Positions 27,292 through 37,769 of a stretch of DNA of 64,000 bases are shown here, one piece after another. Position numbers and translations under genes: made by a program. Origin of the DNA: Phenylobacterium montanum (lineage in GTDB: Bacteria > Pseudomonadota > Alphaproteobacteria > Caulobacterales > Caulobacteraceae); assembly GCF_018135625.1 (NCBI RefSeq), contig NZ_CP073078.1, positions 3,070,501 to 3,134,500 on the forward strand, read 5' to 3'. Within the stretch, counting starts at the first letter, position 1, and each line of letters begins with the position of its first letter. The notes below the pieces were generated by a model. It had not been told where the DNA came from and made no database searches. It worked only from the letters and a program-made list of their open reading frames with translations.

Positions 27292-27699
27292 TCAGGCTTC
27301 GGGGGGGGCCCAGGCGCCGCTGTCCTCGCCCTGGCCGGGCACGACGCCCTCGTTCTTGTGGATCGCCCAGTGCAGGCCGACCACCGCCCCCTTGACCCTG
27401 GGCAAGAGGATCAGGGCCAGCGCCCCGACGGTCGGCAGGGCCACGGCCAGCACCAGAACCGGGTTCAGGGTCCAGATCACCGGCAGGACCACTAGGGGCG
27501 CGATCACCACGTGACCCAGGATCAGGATGGTGAAATAGGGCGGGGCGTCGTCGGCCGGGTACTGGCCATTGTCGTGGCCGCAGGCGGCGCAGGGACTCTC
27601 GACCTTCAGATAGGCGCGGAACAGCCGGCCCTGGCCGCAATGGGGGCACTTGCCGGCGAAGCCGCGGGCCATGCCGCGCCATAGATTGGGCTTGCTCAT
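27292..27699 (-). CDS. DUF983 membrane protein with zinc-ribbon
   Basis: A 135-residue DUF983 protein. The N-terminal CPHCGQG...PCAACG four-cysteine knuckle (about residues 18-42) should bind zinc. Two membrane helices follow (ILILGHVVIAPLVVLPVIW and LVLAVALPTVGALALILLP). DUF983 members are common in alphaproteobacteria and often occur near cytochrome oxidase genes, which are not present here. Eight consecutive G bases (27301-27308) fall in the last codons. Confidence 0.85.
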   Translation of the reverse strand: MSKPNLWRGMARGFAGKCPHCGQGRLFRAYLKVESPCAACGHDNGQYPADDAPPYFTILILGHVVIAPLVVLPVIWTLNPVLVLAVALPTVGALALILLPRVKGAVVGLHWAIHKNEGVVPGQGEDSGAWAPPEA

Positions 27700-27784
27700 C
27701 CAGGGCTCCTGAAGGCCGCCTTGCCGGGGCGAGGCTGCGCTGGCTAGATACGTCCAGGACCTTGCCAAAGCCAGAACCGATCGC

Positions 27785-28183
27785 ATGACATCGCGCCGCA
27801 GTCTCCTGATCCTGGCCGCCGCACTGGCCGCCGCGCCGCCGCTGGCGCGCGCCGAGGAGCAGAAGAAGAAGGGCGGCGGCCTCACCTACCTGCAGCTTCA
27901 GACCCTCTCGGCCACCGTGCTGCGCGGCGACGGCCGGCGGGGGGTGATGACGGTCGAGGTCGGGGTCGACATCCCCAACAACGGGCTCAGGGCCCGGGCC
28001 CAGATCTCCCAGCCCCGCCTGCGCGCCGCCTATGTCCAGGCCCTGCAGACCTACGCCTCGGGCCTCGGGCCGGGGGCGCCGCCTGACGCCGACTACATAT
28101 CGCGCATGCTGCAGACCGAGACCGACCACGTCCTGGGCGGCCCGGGCGGCAAGCTCCTGCTGGGCACGATCCTGATCAACTGA
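27785..28183 (+). CDS. Exported hypothetical protein, possibly FliL-like
   Basis: A 132-residue protein with a cleavable signal peptide (about residues 1-23; RRSLLILAAALAAAPPLARA, with twin arginine). The mature part has the strand-helix-strand layout YLQLQTLSATVLR / GVMTVEVGVDIPN and a long helix. It ends DYISRMLQTETDHVLGGPGGKLLLGTILIN, which recalls the C-terminal end of FliL. The similarity is weak and no flagellar genes are nearby. It is divergent from the DUF983 gene. Confidence 0.7.
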   Translation: MTSRRSLLILAAALAAAPPLARAEEQKKKGGGLTYLQLQTLSATVLRGDGRRGVMTVEVGVDIPNNGLRARAQISQPRLRAAYVQALQTYASGLGPGAPPDADYISRMLQTETDHVLGGPGGKLLLGTILIN

Positions 28184-28192
28184 GGCGGCGGC

Positions 28193-29107
28193 TCAGGCCC
28201 CCGCCGCCACCCGCCCCCCGATCCAGGCGCCCGCCTCGGCGATGGCGCGGCGGCCGGCTGCGAGCATGGCGTGGAAGAACGGCCAGACGTGGATCATCTC
28301 GGGCCAAGCCTCCAGCCGCACCTCGACCCCGGCCAGGGCGGCGCGCTCGGCCAGGGCCGTGGCGTCGGTCAAGAGCACTTCCTCCGAGCCCACATGGATC
28401 AGCATGGGCGCCAGGCCCGAGAGGTCGGCGAACAGGGGCGAGACCAGAGGTTCGTTCGCTGCGGCTCCGGCGCGATAAAGACCGGACATCTCCTCCAGGC
28501 CGGCCGGGTTGCAGATCGGATCGCTCGCCAGTTTGGCCGTATGAGCGGCGCCCGACTGGGTGAGGTCGGTCCAGGGGCTGATCGGATAGAGGCCGGCCGG
28601 CTGCGGCAGGCCCTTGGCTTTCAGCGCCACCGCCGTGGCCAGGGTCAGGCCCCCGCCTGCGGAATCCCCGGCGATGACGATCCGCGACGCCGGCCAGCCC
28701 TGCTCCAGCATCCAGCCATAGGCGGCCACGGCGTCGTCCACCGCCGCCGGATAAGGATGCTCGGGCGCCAGGCGATAGTCCAGGTTGATGGCCACCGTCC
28801 CCGCCGCTTCGGCAAGGCGCGCCACCATATGGGCGTGGGTGGCGGCGCTGCCGATCACATAGCCGCCGCCGTGCAGGTAGAGGATCGCCGCGCCCCGGTC
28901 GGCGCCGCGCGGGGTCATGCGCTGGGCGGGAACCCCTCCGGCCGAGATCGGCTCGACCTCGCAGCCGTCCGGCAGGGGAATCGAACGGCCGAAGGCCTCG
29001 TAGTCCGCCCGCTGCTTCTCCACCGAGGGCCGCGGCGCGTCCGCCGGCGCCACCAGCCCGGCGAGAACCTGGCGAATCTGGCCGATCTCGGGATCACGAT
29101 AGCTCAC
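28193..29107 (-). CDS. Alpha/beta hydrolase, hormone-sensitive-lipase family esterase
   Basis: A 304-residue esterase. The oxyanion motif YLHGGGYVIGS is at about residues 76-86 and the nucleophile elbow is GDSAGGG. Catalytic Asp and His fit SEEVLLTDA and MIHVWPFF. It probably acts on short-chain esters in the cytoplasm. GTG 29107 is preferred because GGAGGA lies 6 bases upstream; the frame extends 9 codons further to a GTG at 29134 that lacks a ribosome site. Confidence 0.88.
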   Translation of the reverse strand: MSYRDPEIGQIRQVLAGLVAPADAPRPSVEKQRADYEAFGRSIPLPDGCEVEPISAGGVPAQRMTPRGADRGAAILYLHGGGYVIGSAATHAHMVARLAEAAGTVAINLDYRLAPEHPYPAAVDDAVAAYGWMLEQGWPASRIVIAGDSAGGGLTLATAVALKAKGLPQPAGLYPISPWTDLTQSGAAHTAKLASDPICNPAGLEEMSGLYRAGAAANEPLVSPLFADLSGLAPMLIHVGSEEVLLTDATALAERAALAGVEVRLEAWPEMIHVWPFFHAMLAAGRRAIAEAGAWIGGRVAAGA

Positions 29108-29236
29108 CGCGCTTCCTCCGTTTTCTTGACGCACTATCTAGGCACGGACCGGGGCGCGGCGGTAGAGCGCTCTTCCCGCAGCGGGCCGGGCTGATAGGTT
29201 ACCGCTGATAAGAATCATCGCCCGCCGGTTCGACGG

Positions 29237-30574
29237 ATGGACGAAGCTGGGGCGAGGATGGACCAGGCGATCGAGATCAGCGAGGCGGAAGGCCCGACGC
29301 CGGCGACCGAGCCGACGGCGGAGGCCGCCTACGACGCCTTCGTCTGGGCCAACCTGCCGCGCAACTACGCCGGCAACTACATCCACGGCATGCTCGGCAT
29401 GACCGGGTTCCGGCTGCTGAACGCCCCGACCTTCATCCCGATCTTCCTGCACGAGCTGTCCGGCTCCGACGCCATCGTCGGCCTGGGCGCGGGCCTTCAG
29501 CAGCTGGGCGCCCTGGTTTCGCCGATCATCTCGGCCTCGCAGATCGAGCACCGCAAGAAGGTGATGCCCGCGGCCATGCTGATCGGGAGCCTGATGCGCC
29601 TCGCGGTCCTGGGCATGGCGCTGGCCAGCTGGTTCATGCGCGGCATGCCGCTACTGGCCTCAATGCTGGTGCTGCTGTTCCTGTTCGGCATCTTTTCCGG
29701 CGCCCAGCGGGTGGCCTTCCAGCTCCTCCTGGCCAAGGTGATCCCGATCGTGCGGCGGGGGCGGTTGCAAGCCTGGCGCAACCTGACCGGCGGGGCGATC
29801 GCCGCGGTGCTGACCTGGGCCGCCGGGCGCTGGCTGATCGGGCGCAACATCTTCGGCCACGGCTATTCGGTGACCTTCGCCGTCGCCTTCGTCCTGACCA
29901 GCCTGGGCCTGACCTTCCTGCAGGTGCTGCTGCGCGAGCCCGAGCCGCCGACCCTTCGATCCCGCGTGCGCATGCTCGACCGCCTGCGCGATTTCCCGGC
30001 CCTGCTCAGCGACAAGGACTTCTCCTTCTTCATGCTGACCCAGACCCTGGCGGTGGCCGGGCGGTTGGCCGCGCCCTTCTACGTGCTCTACGCCAAGGGT
30101 TCGGTGGCGCTGGACGGCCCGACCCTGGGCCTGCTGGGCTTCGCCTTCCTGGGCGCCGACACCGCCTCGAACCTGGTCTGGGGCTATATGGGCGACAAGT
30201 CCGGCTTCCGTCTGGCCTGCCTCGCCTCCCTGGCCCTCTGGGTCGGCTCGACCGTGCTGCTGATCTACGCCCACAACCTGCCCATGATCGCCCTGGCCCT
30301 GGCCGGCCTGGGCGCCGCCTCGTCGGGCTACAACATGAGCTCGCAGACCCTGGTGCTGGAGTTCGGCCTGCGCGAGGACATCGCCATGCGCCTGGCCTTC
30401 TCCTCCACCGCCGAGGGCCTGGCGGCCGCCTTGGGCCCGCTGCTCGGCGGCCTGATCGCCAAGGCCTTCGGCTATTCGCCGCTGCTGTGGATTTCGGCCG
30501 GCTGCGTGCTGAGCGCGCTGATCGTGCTGACCCTGATGGTGCGGGAGCCGCGGGGGCGCACGGCTACAGCTTAG
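29237..30574 (+). CDS. MFS transporter
   Basis: A 445-residue major facilitator with about 12 helices. The N-terminal 45 residues are acidic and cytoplasmic (ISEAEGPTPATEPTAEAAYDAF). The conserved GDKSGFR-type loop occurs as GYMGDKSGFRLAC between helices 8 and 9. An internal ATG at 29258, preceded by GGGGCGAGG, is an alternative start. The substrate is unknown, and its neighbours (esterase, small membrane protein) give no clear pathway. Confidence 0.82.
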   Translation: MDEAGARMDQAIEISEAEGPTPATEPTAEAAYDAFVWANLPRNYAGNYIHGMLGMTGFRLLNAPTFIPIFLHELSGSDAIVGLGAGLQQLGALVSPIISASQIEHRKKVMPAAMLIGSLMRLAVLGMALASWFMRGMPLLASMLVLLFLFGIFSGAQRVAFQLLLAKVIPIVRRGRLQAWRNLTGGAIAAVLTWAAGRWLIGRNIFGHGYSVTFAVAFVLTSLGLTFLQVLLREPEPPTLRSRVRMLDRLRDFPALLSDKDFSFFMLTQTLAVAGRLAAPFYVLYAKGSVALDGPTLGLLGFAFLGADTASNLVWGYMGDKSGFRLACLASLALWVGSTVLLIYAHNLPMIALALAGLGAASSGYNMSSQTLVLEFGLREDIAMRLAFSSTAEGLAAALGPLLGGLIAKAFGYSPLLWISAGCVLSALIVLTLMVREPRGRTATA

Positions 30575-30602
30575 CACCCTCGTTCCGTTGTGTATGAACG
30601 GC

Positions 30603-31004
30603 CTATGTTGTGCGGTTCCGGTTGTGATGGAGCCAAGCTTGGCGAATCATCGTCCCGACCACAATCGCCAGCACCGCCGGCTCCAGCCAGGACAGGATAA
30701 CGGCTTGGTTCGAGCCGAGCGCCATGCCTATGCGGGTCATCCGATGGACACCAAACAACCAACAGATCATCGCAAAGGGCAGAACAAAGCCGCCCAGAAA
30801 TCCTGACAATACAATCCGCCGCCGTCCCTGCAGGGCTGCTATCGCGAGACCTGCCGCCGCAATGGCGATCGCGATGTGCTGATAGGTGTAGAATTGAGCT
30901 ACGTGAGCAAGTTCGGCGCTGACAGCGTGCACACGCGGATCGGATATCTGGCTTGCATTCAGATTGTACCAGTCCGCTGGAAGCTCTCTATCGGGCCAAT
31001 GCAT
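30603..31004 (-). CDS. Small hypothetical membrane protein
   Basis: A 133-residue protein with three probable helices (YQHIAIAIAAAGLAIAAL, IVLSGFLGGFVLPFAMICWLF, VILSWLEPAVLAIVVGTMI). It has a polar N-terminus with no signal peptide. I do not recognise a family. Base composition is noticeably less G+C-rich than the adjacent MFS and DUF4129 genes, as in the membrane protein genes at 24.2-25.4 kb. The ATG at 31004 is the only convincing start. Confidence 0.6.
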   Translation of the reverse strand: MHWPDRELPADWYNLNASQISDPRVHAVSAELAHVAQFYTYQHIAIAIAAAGLAIAALQGRRRIVLSGFLGGFVLPFAMICWLFGVHRMTRIGMALGSNQAVILSWLEPAVLAIVVGTMIRQAWLHHNRNRTT

Positions 31005-31173
31005 CCTCTGATCCGCTCTTGGCGACGGTCTTCAAGCCGGACGATAGGCGGGAACAACGACTTTGGCCATATCTCACGGCCCCTATGGCCCCACCTCCCG
31101 ACATCGGCCATTGTCCTACGCTCCAAAACCCATTCTAGTAGCGGTTGCAGGGGATGTTGGTCGGGGGACGAGC

Positions 31174-31815
31174 TTGGGGAGCGTGATCGGCGCCGGCCTT
31201 TCGCCGTCGAAGCTGGACCCCGTAGCGCGGGCGCATGCACAGCTGCTGCGCCAGACCGACCTGCAGTTTGCCTTCACCGGCCCGCCCAAGCTCGCGCCGC
31301 CGCCCGGCTGGCTCCTGGCCTTCCTGCGCTGGTTGAAGCACATGGGGCCTGAGCTGAAATGGGTGTTCTGGGCGGGCCTCGCCTTCCTGGCCTGCCTGAT
31401 CCTCTACCTGGTGCTGCGCGAGGTGATCGGCCTGCGCTGGCCCGGGCGGCGGCGCAAGGCCAAGCCGGCCGCAGCCGCGCCCGACGACTGGCGGCCCAGC
31501 GCGGCGCGCGCCCGCACCCTTCTGGAAGACGCCGACCGCCTGGCGGCCGAGGGCCGCTTCGCCGAGGCCGTGCACCTGATCCTGTTCCGCAGCATCGAGG
31601 ACATCGACCGCCGCTGGCCGCGCCTGGTCCAGCCGGCCCTGACCAGCCGCGACATCGCCCAGCACCCGACCCTGCCGGAGGCGGCGCGGACGACCTTCGC
31701 CGGCATCGCCCGGGTGGTCGAACGCAGTTTCTTCGGCGGCCAGGCCATCGGCGCGCCAGAGTTCGAAGCCTGCCGCCGCGACTACCAGGCCTTCGCCCTG
31801 CCGGCGGGCGCATGA
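31174..31815 (+). CDS. DUF4129 domain membrane protein
   Basis: About 213 residues with one membrane helix (WVFWAGLAFLACLILYLVLREV). A C-terminal DUF4129 domain follows (ARTLLEDADRLAAEGRFAEAVHLILFRSIEDID, then LTSRDIAQHPTLPEAARTTFAGIARVVERSFFGG). The domain is cytoplasmic and TPR-like, and it accompanies MoxR/DUF58 operons. TTG 31174 follows GGGGGA and is chosen as start; GTG 31183 is an alternative, and the frame back to 31063 looks non-coding. It opens a six-gene operon whose members overlap or nearly touch. Confidence 0.8.
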   Translation: MGSVIGAGLSPSKLDPVARAHAQLLRQTDLQFAFTGPPKLAPPPGWLLAFLRWLKHMGPELKWVFWAGLAFLACLILYLVLREVIGLRWPGRRRKAKPAAAAPDDWRPSAARARTLLEDADRLAAEGRFAEAVHLILFRSIEDIDRRWPRLVQPALTSRDIAQHPTLPEAARTTFAGIARVVERSFFGGQAIGAPEFEACRRDYQAFALPAGA

Positions 31816-33033
31816 CCAAGGCCCACGCCCGTTCCCGCATCGCGCCGGTGTTCTCGCCAGTAGTCGCCGCCTGGCTTTTGGTCGCGGGCGTGTTCGGTTT
31901 CTGCGCCTTTCTGGTGTTGTCGGCCTTCGCCCCGGACCTGAAGAGCGGCTTCGACGGCGGCGCCCACGCCCTGTCGCGCTCGGCGGTGGGTTTCGCCGGG
32001 ATCGTCCGCCTGCTGAAGGCCGAGGGCGAGGTGGCGACCGTCAGCCGCCGCGTTCCCGGCCAGGACGAAGAGCCGCCCGGCCTGACCATCATCACCCCGG
32101 ACGTGACCTCCGACGGCGCCGCCCTGGCCAAGCGGGCCGCCAATGGCCGGGTGCTGGTGGTGCTGCCGAAGTGGGCGACCATGCCCGACCCGCGCCAGCT
32201 GGGCTGGGTCGAGCCGGTCTCGCTGGTCGACGCGGATTCCGTTCGCCGCCTGGTCAAGCCGACCCTGGGCGCCCTGACCGTGGGCCGCCGCCACGACACC
32301 GCCGCACGGCGGCTGATGAGCCCCGGTTCGCCGGCCGACAATGTCGCCACCGCTCCGGTGGTCAGCCTTCAGGTGATCCGCACCGCCGACAATCTGAAGC
32401 CCGTGGTGACCGACGACGCCGGCGACGTGCTGCTGGCCGGCAGCGCCGACGGGCGCCTGTTCGTGCTGTCCGACCCCGACCTGATGAACACCCGCGGCCT
32501 GCGCGAACTGGCCGGCGCCCGCGCCGCCACCGCCCTGATCCAGACCCTGAAGCCGCGTGGCGAAGGCGTCGTGTTCGACGTCACCCTGAACGGCTTCAAC
32601 ACCCCGCCGAACCTGCTGAAGCTGGCGGTCGAGCCGCCGTTCCTGGGCGCCACCCTGTGCCTGCTGGCCGCAGCCCTGCTGATGGGACTCCACGCCGTCA
32701 GCCGCTTCGGCGCGCCAGCGGCCGAGGGACGGGCCATAGCCCTGGGCAAGCAGGCCCTGGCCGACAATTCCGCCGCCCTGATCCGCCTGGCGGGGCGCGA
32801 GCCGCACATGGCCGCGCGCTACCTGGAGCTGGCCCGCGCCTCCGTAGTCCGCGAGCTGGCCATCACCAGAGTGCCGGCGGGCGAAATCGACGACTTCCTC
32901 GACCGGCTGGCCGAGCGCATCGGCGCCCGCCACCGCCTCGCCGACCTTTCCCGCGCCGTGGCCAACGCCCGGGGGCGAGACGACGCCCTGGCCGCCGCGC
33001 TGGCCCTGCATGAATGGAGACTGGAGATGACCC

Positions 33034-33047
<14 letters not shown>
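31812..33047 (+). CDS. DUF4350 domain membrane protein
   Basis: A 411-residue protein with an N-terminal helix ([23 protein letters not shown]). The central DUF4350 domain has [16 protein letters not shown] and an [12 protein letters not shown] nucleotide-fold-like strand set. A second helix ([17 protein letters not shown]) is followed by a cytoplasmic helical tail. The domain is typical of MoxR-linked operons and looks like a glutamine-amidotransferase-like fold without obvious catalysis. The ATG overlaps the preceding stop (ATGA), and its own end overlaps moxR by 14 bases. Confidence 0.82.
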
Positions 33048-33989
<942 letters not shown>

Positions 33990-33993
<4 letters not shown>

Positions 33994-35339
33994 GCGAAAC
34001 GGGCGCCCCGCCCGCGGCGGCCGACGTCGCCTTCTACCCCACCGCCCGCGCGGTGGCGGCCGCCGCCTGTGGCGCGCCGGTGGCCGCCGCCGTGGCCGCC
34101 ATCGCCCCGCGCTTCTGGCTGGTGGGTCCGGCCTGGCTGGTGCTGGTGGTGGCTCTGGCCCTGCTGGACGCCGCCCTGGCCGCACGACCGCGGGCGACCC
34201 GGCTCAGCCTCACGGCGCCCGACGCCGTGCCCGTCACTGTGCAAGGCCGCGCCCTGGCCCAGGCGGCGTTCGAGCATAGAGCCCCGACCGCGGTCGAATT
34301 CGCCCTCGAACCAGACCCGCACCTGGTGGTCTCGCCGCGGCGACGAACCGCCAGGACCGAAGAGCGTACGGCGGTCGCCGGCTTCGACCTGGACCCCGTG
34401 CGCCGCGGCCAGGCCCGGCTCGGCCGGCTCTGGGCGCGCTGGCGCGGGCCCATGGGCCTGGTCTGGGTCCAGCGGGCCGAGGACATGGCCCACGGCCTCG
34501 CCGTCACCCTCAACATCCAGGCGGTCAAGGACGAGGCTCAGCGCCTGTTCTCCCGCGAGGAGTTCACCGGCCCGCGCGAGCAGCTGGACCTGGGCGTCGG
34601 CGCCGAGTTCCACGCCCTGCGGCCCTTCCTGCCCGGCATGGACCGGCGGGCCATCGACTGGAAGCAGTCCGCCCGCCACGCGACCCTGCTGGCCAAGGAG
34701 TTCCGCGCCGAGCGCAACCACCATGTGATCCTGGCCATCGATTCCGGCCGGCTGATGTGCGAGCCGGTGGCCGGCGCCCCGCGAGTCGACCATGCCCTGA
34801 ACGCGGCCCTGCTTTTGGCCTATGTCAGCCTGAAGGGCGGCGACCGCGTCGGCCTGTTCGGCTTCGACGCCCGCCCGAACGTGACCAGCGGGGTCCTCTC
34901 CGGAGCCAGCGCCTTCACCCACGTCCAGCACCTGGCCGCCCAGATCGACTATGGCGACGCCGAAACCAACTACACCCTGGGCCTGACCGCCCTCTCGGCC
35001 CGGCTGAAGCGGCGCTCGCTGGTGGTGGTGTTCACCGATTTCGCCGACTCCACCAGCGCCGAACTGATGCTGGAGAACGTCGGCCGCCTCCTGGCCCAGC
35101 ACCTGGTGCTGTTCATCGTGCTGCGCGACGACGAACTGGAGAGCCTGGCCCGGCGCAAGCCGGAGACCCCCGAGGACGTCTCCCGCGCCGCCGTGGCCGC
35201 CGCCCTGCTGCGCGAGCGCGAACTGGTCAGCGAGCGGCTGCGCCGGCTCGGCGTCCAGATCATCGAAGCCCGCGCCGACCGCATAGGCCCGGCCCTCCTG
35301 GCGCGCTATTTCGAGCTGAAGCGGAAGGACGTGCTGTGA
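33990..35339 (+). CDS. DUF58 (vWA-like) protein, MoxR partner
   Basis: A 449-residue protein. Two N-terminal helices (about residues 18-60) anchor it, and a beta-rich domain follows. The DUF58 signature is [33 protein letters not shown], with a vWA-like domain carrying AIDSGRLM in place of a DxSxS MIDAS and FTDFADS later. The start TTG (33990) overlaps the moxR stop (TTGA). In other bacteria MoxR and DUF58 proteins act as a pair on membrane or envelope substrates. Confidence 0.88.
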
Positions 35340-35348
35340 GGTCGCGCC

Positions 35349-36371
35349 ATGGCTGAGCTGCGCCTGAAGAGCTCCCGCTTCCGCGCCGAGCGCGAGGCGG
35401 ACTGGAAGCGGCTGGAGAACCTGCTCAACCGGGCCGAGGGCGGCGCGGCGCGGGTGCTGTCCGACGAGGACCTGATCGCTATCCCCGTACTCTATCGCTC
35501 GGCCCTGTCCTCGCTGTCGGTGGCGCGGGCGACCTCGCTGGACCAGAGCGTGGTCGACTATCTGGAGAGCCTGTGCGCGCGGGCCTATTTCTTCGTCTAT
35601 GGATCCCGCGCAAGGCTGATCGAGCGCATCGGCCGCTTCTTCGCCCACGACTGGCCGGCGGCGGCCAAGGCCTGCTGGCGCGAGACCCTGGCCAGTGCGG
35701 CCCTGACCGCCGGGGGAGTGGCGGTCGGCATGTCCTTGTGCTTCGCCGACAGCGACTGGTTCCGCGCCTTCGTCCCGGATGATTTGGCCGCGGGCCGAGG
35801 CCCGGCCGCCAGCGCCCAGGCCCTGCGCGCCACCCTGTTCTTGAACCCGCACGATCAGCACCAGATCCAGCCGTGGCTGAGCACGCTTGCCACCTTTCTT
35901 TTCACCCATAATGCCCATGTCGCGTTAATGGCCTTCGCCTTCGGCTTCGCTCTCTGCCTGCCGTCGGCGCTGCTCATGGCCTATCAGGGCTGCATGCTCG
36001 GCGCATTTCTCGCAGTCTTCATCACTCATGGCCTTGGCGTCGAGGCCGGCGGCTGGCTGGTGATCCACGGGGTGACAGAGATTTCCGCCATCATCCTTGC
36101 CGGCGCCGCGGGCATGAGAATCGGCTCGACCCTGGCCTTCCCGGGCGAGCGGGGACGGCTGGAGGCCGTGGCCGCCGCCGGCCGCACAGCCGCCACCCTG
36201 ATGGGCGGGGTGCTGGTGATGCTGTTCTGCGCCGGCCTATTGGAAGGGATCGGCCGGCAGCTGATCCAGACCACCTGGATCCGCTACACCATCGCCGCCG
36301 CCACCGGTGTGATGTGGCTGACCTATCTCTATGGGCCGCGGCCGCGCCGCAACGGAGCCGCCCATGGCTGA
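35349..36371 (+). CDS. Stage II sporulation protein M (SpoIIM) family membrane protein
   Basis: A 340-residue membrane protein with a soluble helical N-terminus of about 110 residues. Several helices follow (SAALTAGGVAVGMSLCF, HVALMAFAFGFALCLPSALLMAYQGCMLGAFLAVF, then WLVIHGVTEISAIILAGAAGMRIG). The last segment is the SpoIIM/DUF95 signature. The family is not limited to spore formers; here it belongs to the MoxR operon. It starts 9 bases after the DUF58 gene and overlaps the RDD gene by 8 bases. Confidence 0.85.
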   Translation: MAELRLKSSRFRAEREADWKRLENLLNRAEGGAARVLSDEDLIAIPVLYRSALSSLSVARATSLDQSVVDYLESLCARAYFFVYGSRARLIERIGRFFAHDWPAAAKACWRETLASAALTAGGVAVGMSLCFADSDWFRAFVPDDLAAGRGPAASAQALRATLFLNPHDQHQIQPWLSTLATFLFTHNAHVALMAFAFGFALCLPSALLMAYQGCMLGAFLAVFITHGLGVEAGGWLVIHGVTEISAIILAGAAGMRIGSTLAFPGERGRLEAVAAAGRTAATLMGGVLVMLFCAGLLEGIGRQLIQTTWIRYTIAAATGVMWLTYLYGPRPRRNGAAHG

Positions 36372-37218
36372 GGCCGCCGCCCGCCAGCGCGCCCTGGTGA
36401 CCCCCGAGGGCATGGACCTTCGCCTGCGCCTGGCCGAGGCCAGCGAGCGCGCCGCCGCCTTCCTGATCGACGTCGCCATCATCATCGGGGCCCTGGTGGT
36501 GATGACCATCCTCTGCCTCTGGGGCTTGGCGGCGCTGGGCAAGGACAGCGGGCCGGCCATGGCCGCCATCTGGCTGCTGGGCTTCTTCGTCCTGCGCAAC
36601 CTCTACTTCATCCTGTTCGAGATGACCCCGCGGGCGGCCACCCCGGGCAAGCGCGTCCTCGGCCTGCGCGTCGCCTCGCGCAGCGGCGGCCCCCTGACGG
36701 CCGACGCCATCCTGGGGCGCAACGCCATGCGCGAACTGGAGGTGTTCCTGCCGCTGACCTTCCTGCTGTCGCACATGGAGACCGCCGACGCCTGGATCTC
36801 GCTGACCGGCCTGCTGTGGACCGGCGTCTTCGCCCTGATGCCCCTGTTCAACCGCGACCGCCTGCGCGCCGGCGACATCGCCGCCGGCACCTGGGTGGTC
36901 AAGGCGCCCAAGCAGAAGCTGCTCAAGGACCTGGCCGAGCGCGACAATGGCGCCCACGCGGCCTTCGCCTTCACCCAGGCCCAGCTCGACGCCTACGGGG
37001 TCAAGGAGTTGCACGTCCTCGAAGACGTCCTGCGCCGCTTCGACGCCAAGACTGTCAAGGCGGTGGCCGAGCGCATCCGCAGGAAGATCGACTGGCCCGA
37101 CAACCCGCACGAATCCGACGGCGACTTCCTCGACGCCTACTACCGCGCCCTGCGTGGCCGGCTGGAAACGCGGCTGCTGTTCGGCAAGCGGCGGGTGGAC
37201 AAGTTCGATCGGGACTAA
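36364..37218 (+). CDS. RDD-family membrane protein
   Basis: A 284-residue protein. The RDD domain is at about residues 15-180 and has three to four helices, with the Arg in RAAAFLID and the TPGKRVLGLRV motif after helix 2. A cytoplasmic helical tail of about 100 residues carries the conserved end RLLFGKRRVDKFDRD-like basic patch. Some RDD proteins move ions or act as accessory subunits; here it closes the six-gene MoxR operon. The ATG at 36364 overlaps the preceding gene. Confidence 0.87.
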   Translation: MAEAAARQRALVTPEGMDLRLRLAEASERAAAFLIDVAIIIGALVVMTILCLWGLAALGKDSGPAMAAIWLLGFFVLRNLYFILFEMTPRAATPGKRVLGLRVASRSGGPLTADAILGRNAMRELEVFLPLTFLLSHMETADAWISLTGLLWTGVFALMPLFNRDRLRAGDIAAGTWVVKAPKQKLLKDLAERDNGAHAAFAFTQAQLDAYGVKELHVLEDVLRRFDAKTVKAVAERIRRKIDWPDNPHESDGDFLDAYYRALRGRLETRLLFGKRRVDKFDRD

Positions 37219-37220
37219 TT

Positions 37221-37406
37221 TCCCTTCCCCCCTTGTGGGGGAAGGAGGGGCCCGCCTGCGTCAGCGGGTGGGAGGATGAGGGGTCGCGCTGACCTCTCAC
37301 AACCCCTCTCCCGCAGCGCCTACCCATCGGAAAGGCTGGTGCGACCCCTCATCCTCCCGCGGCTTCGCCGCGGGCCCCTTCTTCTCCCACAAGGGGAGAA
37401 GGGGTA
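37221..37406. repeat. Long imperfect palindromic intergenic repeat
   Basis: The gap between the RDD gene and phhB is filled by a palindrome. A perfect 18-bp inverted pair (37270-37287 with 37341-37358) is nested inside outer arms of the CCCTTCTCCCC-TTGTGGGGGAAGG type. A small GC hairpin lies at 37357-37373. Arms of this kind recur in many alphaproteobacterial genomes (from memory). It could act as a bidirectional transcription barrier between the MoxR operon and phhB. Confidence 0.75.
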
Positions 37407-37436
37407 GAGCAACTGGCCTGAAGCAGGAGCCCACCC

Positions 37437-37736
37437 ATGTCCCGCCCCACCAAGATCGGCGCCGCCGCCGCCCTGGCCGAGCTTTCCGGCTGGGCCGCCG
37501 CGCCGGATCGCGACGCCATCGTCAAGACCTTCAAGTTCAGGGACTTCAACGCCGCCTTCGGCTTCATGACCCGCACCGCCCTGGCTGCCGAGAAGCTGGA
37601 TCATCACCCCGAGTGGTTCAACGTCTACAACCGCGTCGAGGTGCTGCTCTCCACCCACGACGCCGACGGGGTCACAGCCCTCGACGTCGCCCTCGCCAAG
37701 ATCATGGACGAGGCGGCGGGTTCCGGTTCAAACTAG
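37437..37736 (+). CDS. phhB: Pterin-4a-carbinolamine dehydratase
   Basis: A 99-residue enzyme that dehydrates 4a-hydroxytetrahydrobiopterin, recycling the cofactor of aromatic amino acid hydroxylases. The active-site motif [32 protein letters not shown] (about residues 51-82) is complete, with the His-His-Pro and the later His. No phenylalanine hydroxylase gene lies in the window. The SDR gene follows 33 bases downstream. Confidence 0.92.
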   Translation: MSRPTKIGAAAALAELSGWAAAPDRDAIVKTFKFRDFNAAFGFMTRTALAAEKLDHHPEWFNVYNRVEVLLSTHDADGVTALDVALAKIMDEAAGSGSN

Positions 37737-37769
37737 CGTTTGAACGCAAAACCTATCGAGGAGACTCCG

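Noticed and set aside
27785-28183. Calling the FliL-like protein a flagellar gene
   Set aside because: Only the C-terminal pattern is similar and no flagellar genes are near; recorded as hypothetical.
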